In this document: in pieces, positions 55,876 to 63,786 of the stretch
Numbering within the stretch: position 1 is the first letter of the stretch
Layout: each line of letters begins with the position of its first letter
NCBI RefSeq assembly: GCF_900112375.1
Contig: NZ_FOLS01000005.1
Span: 124,001-188,000 of the forward strand
Reading direction: 5' to 3'
Source of the DNA: Pseudomonas citronellolis
GTDB taxonomy: Bacteria; Pseudomonadota; Gammaproteobacteria; Pseudomonadales; Pseudomonadaceae
Length of the DNA stretch: 64,000 bases
Translations under genes and position numbers: made by a program
Notes under the pieces: generated by a model
What the model was told of the DNA's origin: nothing
The model's database searches: none
What the model saw: the letters and a program-made list of their open reading frames with translations, nothing else

Positions 55876-55926
55876 ACCCCTTTCCCGGCGCAGGCCCGGC
55901 CTGCGCCCGACAACAGGATGGAAGCG

Positions 55927-56754
55927 ATGAACTACGAACAACCCAAGCAACTGCAAGCCGTGGTACTGGACTGGGCCGGCACCGTGGTCGACTTCGGCTC
56001 CTTCGCGCCGACGCAGATCTTCGTCGAGGCCTTCGCCGAGTTCGGCGTGCAGGTCAGCCTGGAAGAAGCCCGCGGCCCCATGGGCATGGGCAAGTGGGAC
56101 CACATCCGCACCCTGTGCGACATCCCGGCCATCGCCGAGCGCTATAAGGCGAAGTTCGGCCGCACGCCGACGGACGATGACGTCACCGCCATCTACGAGC
56201 GCTTCATGCCGCTGCAGATCGAGAAGATCGCCGAGCACTCGGCGCTGATCCCCGGCGCCCTCGACGCCATCGCCGAGCTGCGCAAGGGCGGCCTGAAGAT
56301 CGGCTCCTGCTCCGGTTACCCGGCGGTGGTGATGGAGAAAGTGGTCAAGCTGGCCGCCAGCAACGGCTACGTCGCCGACCACGTGGTGGCCACCGACGAA
56401 GTGCCCAATGGCCGCCCGCACCCGGCCCCGGCCCTGGCCAACGTGATCGCCCTGGGCATCGACGACGTGGCTGCCTGCGTGAAGGTCGACGACACCTGGC
56501 CGGGCATCCTCGAAGGCCGCCGCGCCGGCATGTGGACCGTGGCGCTGACCTGCTCGGGCAACGCCCTGGGCCTGACCTACGAGCAGTACAAGGCGCTGCC
56601 GCAGGACAAGCTGGAACAGGAGCGCCGGCGCATCGGGCAGATGTTCGAAGGCTCGCGCCCGCATTATCTGATCGACACCATTGCGGAGCTGCCGGCGGTG
56701 GTGGCCGATATCAACGCCCGCCTGGCGCGGGGGGAGATGCCGCAGAGTTACTGA
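55927..56754 (+). CDS. phnX: PhnX, phosphonoacetaldehyde hydrolase
   Basis: A 275-aa HAD-superfamily hydrolase. The nucleophile Asp15 is in [19 protein letters not shown], the Schiff-base Lys56 in [14 protein letters not shown], and late HAD motifs are [14 protein letters not shown] and [19 protein letters not shown]. It cleaves phosphonoacetaldehyde to acetaldehyde and phosphate. The ATG at 55927 is preferred over one at 55918 because it gives the standard [12 protein letters not shown] start. It ends the phnWX unit and is followed by a terminator. Confidence 0.96.
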   Translation: MNYEQPKQLQAVVLDWAGTVVDFGSFAPTQIFVEAFAEFGVQVSLEEARGPMGMGKWDHIRTLCDIPAIAERYKAKFGRTPTDDDVTAIYERFMPLQIEKIAEHSALIPGALDAIAELRKGGLKIGSCSGYPAVVMEKVVKLAASNGYVADHVVATDEVPNGRPHPAPALANVIALGIDDVAACVKVDDTWPGILEGRRAGMWTVALTCSGNALGLTYEQYKALPQDKLEQERRRIGQMFEGSRPHYLIDTIAELPAVVADINARLARGEMPQSY

Positions 56755-56774
56755 GGCTTGCGGCATGAGAGAAA

Positions 56775-56797
56775 GGCCCGCCTCGGCGGGTCTTTTT
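56775..56797 (+). terminator. Rho-independent terminator of phnWX
   Basis: GGCCCGCC-TC-GGCGGGTC followed by TTTTT (about 56775-56797) forms a GC stem with a T-run, 20 bp after the phnX stop. Upstream AAA residues could also support reverse-direction termination. Confidence 0.85.
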
Positions 56798-56818
56798 CGT
56801 TGCTGGGTGGGGGGCTTT

Positions 56819-57121
56819 TCGTAGGAGCGAGCTTGCTCGCGAACGGTGCTCACCGGCGGTTATGGCGTATTGGGTTGGCCCCGCAACCCTCTCCCCAGCC
56901 CTCGGCTGCGCGCCCCGCCCTGAAGGGAGAGGGGGCTAGTCCGTGCCGAGAGAGGATTTGATGCCAGCCGGCAACTCCAGAGTTGCCGGCTGACTCTGGA
57001 AAACCCAACCGCTCCGAACGGTCCCCTCTCCCTTCAGGGAGAGGGTTAGGGAGAGGGCGCTCTCAACCCCAGCACCTGCAGTCCCCAGCCAACTCTGTTC
57101 GCGAGCAAGCTCGCTCCTACG
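56819..57121. repeat. Composite nested palindromic element, copy 1 (about 300 bp)
   Basis: The unit is bounded by TAGGAGCGAGCTTGCTCGCGAA (56822-56843) and its inverted copy (57099-57120). Inside are a CCCTCTCC...GGGAGAGGG block (about 56888-56934, with an odd CGGCTGCGCGCC segment inside), a central GCCGGCAACTCCAGAGTTGC palindrome (about 56965-56990), and an inverted CCCTCTCCCTTCAGGGAGAG block (57024-57057). The same order is found at 59595-59882, about 90% identical in the core by eye. It fills the gap between phnX and the XRE gene. Confidence 0.85.
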
Positions 57122-57130
57122 AAAGCCCCC

Positions 57131-57703
57131 TCAATTCACCACATTCCGCACAAAACGCAGCAACCCATCCCCCAGGTTCCGATAGGAAAACCGCTGGTTG
57201 CTCTTGAACACATGGAACCCCCCGCTGGCCACCTCCCAACGCTGGTCTCCAATCTCCAGCGTCAAATGACCCTCGATGACGTAAACCATGTCATACCACC
57301 CCTCTGCATCGGGCTCTGCGTCGTAGCTGTCCCCCGGTGCCAGGGCCCAGTGCCACAACTCGGCCTGGCCCCGGGCCGGGGTGCTGGCCAGCAGGGTGCC
57401 GCGGCTTTCCGCCTGGCGGCCGGCCCAGGCCACCACGTCGACCCGCGAGAGGTCGCCGGTCTGCGGGGCGCGCACCAGGTCGGCGAAGGTCACCGAGAGG
57501 GCCGCGGCGATGCGGTCGAGGGTGGCCAGGCTGACGTTGGTGTCGCCGCCTTCGATGCCGACCAGCATGCGCCGGCTGACGCCGCTGGCCTTGGCCAGGG
57601 CGTCCTGGCTCAGGCCCGCGGCGCGGCGCAGGGTCTTGACGTTGTCGGCGACGTGGACGAGTACGCTGGGGCGTTCGTTGGGGGTGGGCAATATATTGCT
57701 CAT
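57131..57703 (-). CDS. XRE-family regulator with C-terminal cupin
   Basis: A 190-aa protein: HTH at about 15-75 (LRRAAGLSQDALAKASGVSR, RMLVGIEGGDTNVSLATLDR) and a cupin domain at about 105-188 (WYDMVYVIEGHLTLEIGDQR, SGGFHVFKSNQRFSYRNLGD). Such proteins are ligand-sensing repressors or activators, often of amino-acid or polyamine metabolism and efflux. It is divergent from the EamA exporter gene across 80 bp containing a TTGCGCAT tandem operator. The ATG at 57703 is preferred; longer in-frame starts overlap the operator. Confidence 0.9.
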   Translation of the reverse strand: MSNILPTPNERPSVLVHVADNVKTLRRAAGLSQDALAKASGVSRRMLVGIEGGDTNVSLATLDRIAAALSVTFADLVRAPQTGDLSRVDVVAWAGRQAESRGTLLASTPARGQAELWHWALAPGDSYDAEPDAEGWYDMVYVIEGHLTLEIGDQRWEVASGGFHVFKSNQRFSYRNLGDGLLRFVRNVVN

Positions 57704-57713
57704 TCGACCGATT

Positions 57714-57735
57714 TTGCGCATTATGTTGCGCATAA
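57714..57735. promoter_or_regulatory. Tandem TTGCGCAT operator between XRE regulator and exporter
   Basis: TTGCGCAT occurs at 57714-57721 and 57726-57733, a 12-bp direct repeat. The same bases also form the perfect inverted repeats GCGCA-N6-TGCGC (57716-57731) and TTATG-N5-CATAA (57721-57735). Lying 11 bp from the XRE start codon, it is a likely autoregulatory site that also controls the exporter. Confidence 0.6.
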
Positions 57736-57783
57736 GCATACGCCAGGTCCCTGGCTGCATTTCAACCTTTTCGGTCTGCCTCC

Positions 57784-58671
57784 ATGCCGCGTTCCCGTTT
57801 CGCCACGCTGTTCTTCCCGGTCGCCGTGCTGCTCGTCTCCATGGCTTCGATCCAGGGCGGGGCGGCCCTGGCCAAGAGCCTGTTCCCGGTGCTCGGCGCC
57901 CAGGGCGTGACGGCCATGCGCCTGCTGTTCGCGGCGATCATCCTGCTCGCCGTGCTGCGCCCCTGGCGCAAGCCCATCGCGCGCAGTTCCTGGGGGCCGC
58001 TGCTGGCCTACGGCATCACCCTGGGCGGCATGAACCTGATGTTCTACATGGCCCTGCGCACGATTCCGCTGGGCGTCGGCGTGGCCCTGGAGTTCACCGG
58101 GCCGCTGGCGGTGGCGCTGTACTTCTCGCGCAAACCCATCGACTTCCTGTGGATCGCCATCGCCGTGTGCGGCCTCTGGCTGCTGCTGCCCATCGGCGAG
58201 CTCGGCCATGGCGTCGACCCGCTGGGCGCCGCGCTGGCCCTGGGCGCGGGCGCCTGCTGGGCGATGTACATCCTGTTCGGCCAGCGCGCCGGCAACGACC
58301 ACGGCACCCAGACGGCGGCCATGGGCGTGACCATCGCTGCAATATGCATCTTCCCCGTCGGCCTGGTGCATTCCGGCGCCGCGCTGTTCGACCTGCAGCT
58401 GATCCCGGCGCTGCTGGGCGTGGCGGTGCTCTCCAGCGCCTTGCCCTACACCCTGGAGATGATCGCCCTGACGCGCCTGCCGGCGCGCACCTTCGGCACC
58501 CTGATGAGCATCGAGCCGGCCTTCGCCGCGCTGTCCGGCCTGGTGTTCCTCGGCGAGCAACTGACTTCGCTGCAGTGGCTGGCCATCGCCGCGATCATGC
58601 TCGCCTCGGTGGGCACCACCCTGACCAGCCAGCCGAAGCAGCCGACCGCGAGCGTGGCGGCGGCGGACTGA
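57784..58671 (+). CDS. EamA-family exporter, RhtA-like
   Basis: A 295-aa ten-span DMT-superfamily transporter with two EamA repeats. It matches RhtA-type threonine/homoserine exporters: MASIQGGAALAKSLFPVLGA, AITLGG-type YGITLGGMNLMFYMALRTIP, ALEFTGPLAVAL and LPARTFGTLMSIEPAFAALS. It probably exports amino acids or similar metabolites. It is divergent from the XRE-cupin regulator, its likely controller, and convergent with a LysR gene whose stop is adjacent. Confidence 0.88.
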   Translation: MPRSRFATLFFPVAVLLVSMASIQGGAALAKSLFPVLGAQGVTAMRLLFAAIILLAVLRPWRKPIARSSWGPLLAYGITLGGMNLMFYMALRTIPLGVGVALEFTGPLAVALYFSRKPIDFLWIAIAVCGLWLLLPIGELGHGVDPLGAALALGAGACWAMYILFGQRAGNDHGTQTAAMGVTIAAICIFPVGLVHSGAALFDLQLIPALLGVAVLSSALPYTLEMIALTRLPARTFGTLMSIEPAFAALSGLVFLGEQLTSLQWLAIAAIMLASVGTTLTSQPKQPTASVAAAD

Positions 58672-59571
58672 TCAGCCGCCGAGGGTGGTCGCCAGCCGTT
58701 CCTGGATGAAGTCCAGGAAGCACTGGATGCGCAGGGCCAGCTGCGAGTTGCGGTAGTACACCGCGTTGATCGGCTGGCGCGTCTCGCGCACCAGTTCCGG
58801 CAGCACCTTGACCAGGCGCCCGGCGGCGATGTCGTGGCAGGTCATGAAACCCGCCAGGCAGACGATGCCCTGGCCGGCCAGGGCCAGCTGGCGCAGCGTC
58901 TCGCCGCTGGAGGCGGAAAGGTCGGGGGTGATCGCCAGGCTTTCCCCGCCGGCATGGGGCAGTGGCCAGACGTTCAGGCTTTCCGGCTGGGTGAAGCCGA
59001 GCAGGCTGTGCCGGGCCAGGTCTTCCACGCTCTGCGGCGCGCCGTGCTTTTCCAGGTAGGCCGGGCTGGCCAGCAAGTTCAGCCGGCTGCTGCCCAGGGG
59101 CCGGGCGTGCAGCGTCGAATCGCTGAGGGTGCCGATGCGGATGGCGACGTCGGTGCTCTGTTCCAGCAGGTCGATGTTCAGGTCGTTGGTGTTCAGTTGC
59201 AGCTCGATGTCCGGGTACTGCGCGCGGAAGGCGTCGATGTGCGGCACCACGGCGTGCAGCATGAAGGGCGAGGCGGCGTTGATCCGCAGGCGCCCGGCCG
59301 GCCGTTGTTGGCGCAGCGCCAGGCGTTCTTCCAGCTCGTCCATCTGCGCCAGGATGTGTCGCGCGCTATCGAGGAAGAACTGGCCTTCCTCGGTGAGCTT
59401 CATGCGCCGCGTGGTGCGGTTGAGCAGGGTGGTGCCGAGCTTGTCCTCCAGGCGCGCCAGGGTGCGGCTGACGGCCGAGGCGGTGAGGCCCAGCTGCTCG
59501 GCGGCGGCGGTGATGGAGCCGCTGTCGATGACGGTGGTGAAGGTGCGGAGTTCGTCGGATTGGACTTTCAT
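58672..59571 (-). CDS. LysR-family regulator
   Basis: A 299-aa LysR protein of the large CrgA-like group: HTH VQSDELRTFTTVIDSGSITA, TASAVSRTLARLEDKLGTTL, LNRTTRRMKLTEEG; effector domain from about 90 (GRLRINAASPFMLHAVVPHI, QSTDVAIRIGTLSDSTLHAR, LLGFTQPESLNVWPL). The ATG at 59571 is the standard start; an open frame continues upstream through repeat sequence but is not coding. It has no divergent neighbour because a palindromic composite follows, so its target is unclear. Confidence 0.9.
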   Translation of the reverse strand: MKVQSDELRTFTTVIDSGSITAAAEQLGLTASAVSRTLARLEDKLGTTLLNRTTRRMKLTEEGQFFLDSARHILAQMDELEERLALRQQRPAGRLRINAASPFMLHAVVPHIDAFRAQYPDIELQLNTNDLNIDLLEQSTDVAIRIGTLSDSTLHARPLGSSRLNLLASPAYLEKHGAPQSVEDLARHSLLGFTQPESLNVWPLPHAGGESLAITPDLSASSGETLRQLALAGQGIVCLAGFMTCHDIAAGRLVKVLPELVRETRQPINAVYYRNSQLALRIQCFLDFIQERLATTLGG

Positions 59572-59594
59572 CGGGGGCCCTGGAGGCAGCTTTT

Positions 59595-59882
59595 CGTAGG
59601 AGCGAGCTTGCTCGCGAATGGTACTTCCCGGTGGGCGTGGTGCGTTGGGTTGACTCCTTTCCCTCTCCCCAGCCCTCTCCCTGAAGGGAGAGGGGGCTAG
59701 ATCGTGCCGAGAGAGGATTTGATGTCGGCCGGCAACTCCAGAGCTGCCGGCTGACTCTGGAAAACCCAACCGCTCCGAACGGTCCCCTCTCCCTTCAGGG
59801 AGAGGGTTAGGGAGAGGGCGTTCTTCAGGCCAAGCACCGAGAATGCCGGCGAAGCCCCGTTCGCGAGCAAGCTCGCTCCTAC
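59595..59882. repeat. Composite nested palindromic element, copy 2 (about 290 bp)
   Basis: The unit is bounded by TAGGAGCGAGCTTGCTCGCGAA (59597-59618) and its inverted copy (59861-59882). It contains CCCTCTCCCCAGCCCTCTCC then GGGAGAGGG (59660-59695), a central GCCGGCAACTCCAGAGCTGC palindrome (about 59728-59753), and CCCTCTCCCTTCAGGGAGAG (59784-59803). The core 59700-59820 is nearly identical to 56940-57060. It separates a LysR gene and an SDR gene on the same strand. Confidence 0.85.
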
Positions 59883-59897
59883 AAGTAAAGCCGCCAC

Positions 59898-60662
59898 TCA
59901 AAACGTCCCCGGATAAGCCCCACCATCCAGCAACAGATTCTGCCCGGTGAGATACCCCGCATGGGCACTGCAAACAAAGGCACAGAACGCCCCGAACTCC
60001 TCCGGTGTTCCAAAGCGCCCGGCAGGAATCGCCTGCAGCCACTGCTCGACCTTGCCCTGGTCGTCGCCCAGGCCCTTGCGCAGGCGGTCGGTGTCGAAGG
60101 AGCCGGGCAGCAGCGCGTTGAGCGTGACGTTGCGCGAGGCCAGGCGGCTCTGGCGGGCCAGGCCGGCGACGAAACCGGTGAGGCCGCTGCGCGCGCCGTT
60201 GGACAGGCCGAGGATGTCGATCGGCGCCTTCACCGCCGAGGAGGTGATGTTCACCACCCGGCCGAAGCCGCGCTCGGCCATGCCGTCCACCGTGGCCTTG
60301 ATCAGCTCGATGGGGGTGAGCATGTTCAGCTCCAGGGCGCTCAGCCATTGCTCGCGGCCCCAGTTGCGGAAGTCGCCGGGTGGCGGGCCGCCGGCGTTGT
60401 TGATCAGGATGTCCACCTGCGGGCAGGCCGCCAGCAGGGCCGCGCGGACCTCCGCCTGGCCCACGTCGCCGGGCACGCAGCGCACCTCGATGCCCGGCGC
60501 GTGTTGGCGCAGTTCCGCGGCGGTGGCCTCCAGCGCCTCGGCGCCACGGGCGTTGATCACCAGGTTCACGCCTTCGCCGGCCAGCGCCTTGGCGCAGCCC
60601 TTGCCCAGGCCCTTGCTGGCGGCGCAGACCAGCGCCCAGCGTCCGGCTATTCCAAGATCCAT
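59898..60662 (-). CDS. Atypical short-chain dehydrogenase/reductase lacking YxxxK
   Basis: A 254-aa SDR-fold protein. The nucleotide-binding region is ALVCAASKGLGKGCAKALAG (a variant TGxxxGxG) and ILINNAGGPPPGDFRNW carries NNAG. The catalytic Ser region is NITSSAVKAPIDILGLSNGA, but where classical SDRs have YxxxK this protein has N-G-A-R-S, so the catalytic Tyr and Lys are absent. It resembles proteins annotated as 3-oxoacyl-ACP reductase-like SDRs. It may bind NAD(P) without normal catalysis or use a different mechanism. It lies 76 bp downstream of dkgB on the same strand. Confidence 0.85.
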   Translation of the reverse strand: MDLGIAGRWALVCAASKGLGKGCAKALAGEGVNLVINARGAEALEATAAELRQHAPGIEVRCVPGDVGQAEVRAALLAACPQVDILINNAGGPPPGDFRNWGREQWLSALELNMLTPIELIKATVDGMAERGFGRVVNITSSAVKAPIDILGLSNGARSGLTGFVAGLARQSRLASRNVTLNALLPGSFDTDRLRKGLGDDQGKVEQWLQAIPAGRFGTPEEFGAFCAFVCSAHAGYLTGQNLLLDGGAYPGTF

Positions 60663-60738
60663 GGCGTTCTCCTGTTCATGGCGAAAGTGGCGGCCACGAC
60701 ATTTACCCGCGCCGTGGCCGCAGCGCAAGCCGCCGGCT

Positions 60739-61542
60739 TCAGTCCCAGGCCGGAGCCAGGCTGGCCGGGCTGGTGATGCGCTCGTTGCGCTCCAGGGTGG
60801 CGATGGCGGCCATGTCCGCGTCGCTCAGGCGCAGCTCGCGGGCGGCGAGGTTGCTCGCCAGGTTGGCGCGCTTGGTGGAGGAGGGGATCACCGCGTAGCC
60901 CAGTTGCATGGCCCAGGCCAGCACCACCTGCGCCAGGGTGGCGCCGTGGCGCTGGGCGATCTCGCCGATCACCGCGTCGCCCAGCACCTTGCCGTAGCCC
61001 AGCGTCATGTAGGAGGTGATGCGGATGCCGTGGCGCTCGGCGAACCCGGCGACCTTGCGGTTCTGCAGGTAGGGGTGCAGCTCCACCTGGTTGGTGGCGA
61101 TCTCGCCGGCGCCGACCACGTCGATGGCCTGCTGCATCAGCGCCAGGGTGAAGTTGGACACGCCGATCTCGCGGGCCAGGCCACGGACCTTGGCCTCGGC
61201 CAGGGCCGCCATGTATTCGGCGACCGGCACCGCGCCGCCCGGCGACGGCCAGTGGATCAGGCAGAGGTCGACGTAGTCGGTCTTCAGCTTGTGCAGGCTC
61301 TCTTCCAGGCTGGGGATCAGCCGGTCGCGGGAGAGGTTCTCGGTCCACACCTTGGTGGTCAGGTACAGCTCGCCGCGCGGCACGCCGCTGGCCGCCACGG
61401 CCTGGCCGACCTCGGCCTCGTTGCCGTAGATCTGCGCGGTGTCGATGGCGCGGTAGCCCAGCTCCAGGGCGGTGGATACCGAGTCGATGACCACCTGGTC
61501 CTTGAGGCGGAAGGTGCCGAGGCCGAGGGCGGGAATGCTCAT
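60739..61542 (-). CDS. dkgB: 2,5-diketo-D-gluconate reductase B (aldo/keto reductase)
   Basis: A 267-aa AKR. The catalytic tetrad is visible: Asp and Tyr in [19 protein letters not shown], Lys in [13 protein letters not shown], His in [16 protein letters not shown]-site residues are in [16 protein letters not shown]. DkgB enzymes reduce 2,5-diketo-D-gluconate, and also methylglyoxal and other aldehydes, with NADPH. The start at 61542 ([20 protein letters not shown]) is preceded by CAGGAGACTCCC. It precedes the SDR gene on the same strand. Confidence 0.92.
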   Translation of the reverse strand: MSIPALGLGTFRLKDQVVIDSVSTALELGYRAIDTAQIYGNEAEVGQAVAASGVPRGELYLTTKVWTENLSRDRLIPSLEESLHKLKTDYVDLCLIHWPSPGGAVPVAEYMAALAEAKVRGLAREIGVSNFTLALMQQAIDVVGAGEIATNQVELHPYLQNRKVAGFAERHGIRITSYMTLGYGKVLGDAVIGEIAQRHGATLAQVVLAWAMQLGYAVIPSSTKRANLASNLAARELRLSDADMAAIATLERNERITSPASLAPAWD

Positions 61543-61647
61543 GGGAGTCTCCTGTGGGGAAGGGTTGCACTGGAGCTTAGTATCCGGGGATGCACTGCTG
61601 AGAAAAACGCGGGTAGCGGCAAAGGATATTTGCCGTGAAGTCACGAA

Positions 61648-61806
61648 TTGCAAGAGCGGGCCCTGCCCGCGATTTCGCGCGCAGGGCGCGCTCCTACAGG
61701 GGAATGGCGCCGGTGATTGCGGCTATCGCACGGTTTTTCGTAGGAGCGAGCTTGCTCGCGAACCGCATGGCACCGCGTTTGTTCGCGAGCAAGCTCGCTC
61801 CTACGA
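61648..61806. repeat. Two inverted pairs of the TAGGAGCGAGC palindrome family
   Basis: AGCGGGCCCTGCCCGCG (61655-61671) faces GCGCAGGGCGCGCTCCTA (61680-61697). TAGGAGCGAGCTTGCTCGCGAA (61741-61762) faces TTCGCGAGCAAGCTCGCTCC (61782-61801, continuing TA). Each pair can form a long hairpin. They lie between dkgB and the symporter terminator. Confidence 0.8.
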
Positions 61807-61821
61807 AGAGCGCGCAAAAGA

Positions 61822-61847
61822 AAAGCCCCGCCAAGGCGGGGCTTTTC
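61822..61847. terminator. Bidirectional terminator downstream of the symporter gene
   Basis: AAAAGCCCCGCC-AA-GGCGGGGCTTTT (about 61822-61847) is a perfect stem with A/T-run flanks, 15 bp beyond the symporter stop on the minus strand. Confidence 0.88.
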
Positions 61848-61862
61848 CATGCAGCGCGAGGC

Positions 61863-63329
61863 TCAGTTGCCGGCGGCGGCAGCGGTGGCCTGCTCGGTCA
61901 GCGTCTCGGTGTGGTCGCCGTGGTTCTTGCTGAACTGCGGGGCCAGGGAGCCGATGATCATGCCGAAGGCGCTGCAGATCAGGCCCACCAGTTGCGGCGG
62001 CCAGAAGTCGCCTTCCTGGTGGCCCATCTCCAGCGAGATCCAGCCGATCAGCCCGCAGGCGATGGCGGTCAGGGCGCCCTGGGTGGTAGCGCGCTTCCAG
62101 AACAGGCCGAAGAACAGCGGCACCACGGCGGCGACCAGGGTCACCTTGTACGCGTTGCCGACCATCTCGTAGATGCTGGCGTTGGAGTAGAAGGCGAACA
62201 GGCAGGTGGCGATGGTCATGGCCAGCACGCTGGCGCGCATCAGCTTCAGCGCCTGGTGGTCGTTCAGGTGCGGCAGCATGGGCTTGAGGATGTTCTCGGT
62301 GAGGGTCACCGACGGGGCCAGCAGGGCGCCGGAGGCCGAGGACATGATCGCCGAGAGCAGGGCGCCGAAGAACATGATCTGGGCGAACATCGGGGTGCGC
62401 TCCATGATCAGGTGCGGCAGGATCTGCTGGGCGTCCTCGTTCAGCCAGTGCTTGACCATCTGCGGGTCGATCATCGACGCGGCGTAGGTCAGGAAGATCG
62501 GCAGCATGCAGAACACCAGGTAGCAGGCGGCGCCGGTCATGGTGGCGCGCGAGGCGATCTTCTCGGTCTTGGCCGACATCACCCGGGCGTACACGTCCTG
62601 CTGCGGGATGGAGCCGAACATCATGGTCACCGCCGCGCCGAGGAAGGCGACTATGTCCTTGGCCGAGGTGCCCTGCAGGAAGTGGAACTTGCCTTCGGCC
62701 GCGGCGTGGCTTATCACCACCTGCGGGCCGCCGGCCATGTCGCCGATCAGCCAGACCAGGTAGCACAGGCCGCAGACGATGATGATCATCTGCAGGAAGT
62801 CGGTCAGGGCCACGGACCACATGCCGCCGAACAGGGTGTGCAGCAGCACGATCACGGTGCCGATGAGCATGCCCTGGGTGGTGGTGATGGCGCCGTCGGA
62901 AAGCACGCTGAAGCACACGCCGAGCGCGGTCAGCTGGGCGGCTACCCAGCCCATGTAGGAGATGATGATCACCAGGCTGGTGAAGATTTCCACGTGCTGG
63001 CCGAAGCGCTTGCGGAAGAAGTCACCGATGGTCATCAGGTTCAGGCGGTACAGCGGGCGGGCGAAGACCAGGCCCACCAGCATCAGGCAGCCGAAGGAGC
63101 CGAAGGGGTCTTCGATGATCCCGGCGAAGCCTTCCTGGAGGAAGGTGGCGGGAATGCCCAGAACGGCCTCGGAGCCGAACCAGGTGGCGAACACCATGGT
63201 CACGACCAGGGGGAAGGACATGCTGCGGCCGGCCGCTGCGTAGTCCGAGGAGTTGTGCACGCGGGTCGCGGCGTAGAAGCCGACGATGACCGTAATCAGC
63301 AGGTAGATCCCGACAAACCAGATCAGCAT
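61863..63329 (-). CDS. Sodium:solute symporter family transporter
   Basis: A 488-aa SSS-family protein with about 13 spans. Motifs are SSDYAAAGRSMSFPLVVTMV, FATWFGSEAVLGIPATFLQE, IGDFFRKRFGQHVEIFTSLV and FGALLSAIMSSASGALLAPS (the sodium-site Ser/Ala-rich helix). The substrate is not deducible; it is not of the ActP/PaaL subgroup. The ATG at 63329 (MLIWFVGIYLLITVIVGFYA) begins directly with the first span. It is monocistronic with its own terminator. Confidence 0.9.
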   Translation of the reverse strand: MLIWFVGIYLLITVIVGFYAATRVHNSSDYAAAGRSMSFPLVVTMVFATWFGSEAVLGIPATFLQEGFAGIIEDPFGSFGCLMLVGLVFARPLYRLNLMTIGDFFRKRFGQHVEIFTSLVIIISYMGWVAAQLTALGVCFSVLSDGAITTTQGMLIGTVIVLLHTLFGGMWSVALTDFLQMIIIVCGLCYLVWLIGDMAGGPQVVISHAAAEGKFHFLQGTSAKDIVAFLGAAVTMMFGSIPQQDVYARVMSAKTEKIASRATMTGAACYLVFCMLPIFLTYAASMIDPQMVKHWLNEDAQQILPHLIMERTPMFAQIMFFGALLSAIMSSASGALLAPSVTLTENILKPMLPHLNDHQALKLMRASVLAMTIATCLFAFYSNASIYEMVGNAYKVTLVAAVVPLFFGLFWKRATTQGALTAIACGLIGWISLEMGHQEGDFWPPQLVGLICSAFGMIIGSLAPQFSKNHGDHTETLTEQATAAAAGN

Positions 63330-63786
63330 TTGTTCGTTCTTTCCATTGGCTGGCCAGGTGCGCTTGGCGGGTAGGGGAGGCGCAGACTGGCGGTTTTTGT
63401 TTTTGGACTTGGCGGCCCCGGCGGGTGCCGGGCCGGTCGGCAGGAGGGACTGCCGGCCGGAACGCAACGGGCGAGCAGTCTGCCAAAGACGTAAAATATG
63501 TCAAACAATTACAGAGCGATTGAATGAAAAAAATGACAGGCGAGCAGACTTGATTCGTCCAACTGTTTGATTTAGCGCGGTTGGACTGCGCCGGTAGTCA
63601 GAAATATTTGACAGTTGGTGTTCGATAAGAACAACGCGTGGTCCGCTCCGGGCTGACCTGCAAGGCGTTTCGTGACCGCACGTCCGCGCCGGCCGGGCAA
63701 GGGCAGGGGGCCGGAACGGGCGCCGCGCATTGACGCGGAGCCGCCGCCAGCCAGTAGAATCGCGCCTTTTCGCCCAAGGACGCCCC
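63330..63786. promoter_or_regulatory. Divergent intergenic region, symporter / Dyp-type peroxidase
   Basis: No gene is supportable in these 457 bp. The middle is AT-rich and contains TCAAACA (63501-63507) with inverted TGTTTGA (63564-63570), and a consensus-like -35 TTGACA at 63608-63613 facing the peroxidase gene, without a clear -10. Promoters in both directions are expected here. Confidence 0.5.

Noticed and set aside
59572-60348. In-frame N-terminal extension of the LysR gene at 58672
   Set aside because: The extension passes through a composite repeat and overlaps the SDR gene; the ATG at 59571 gives a standard LysR start.
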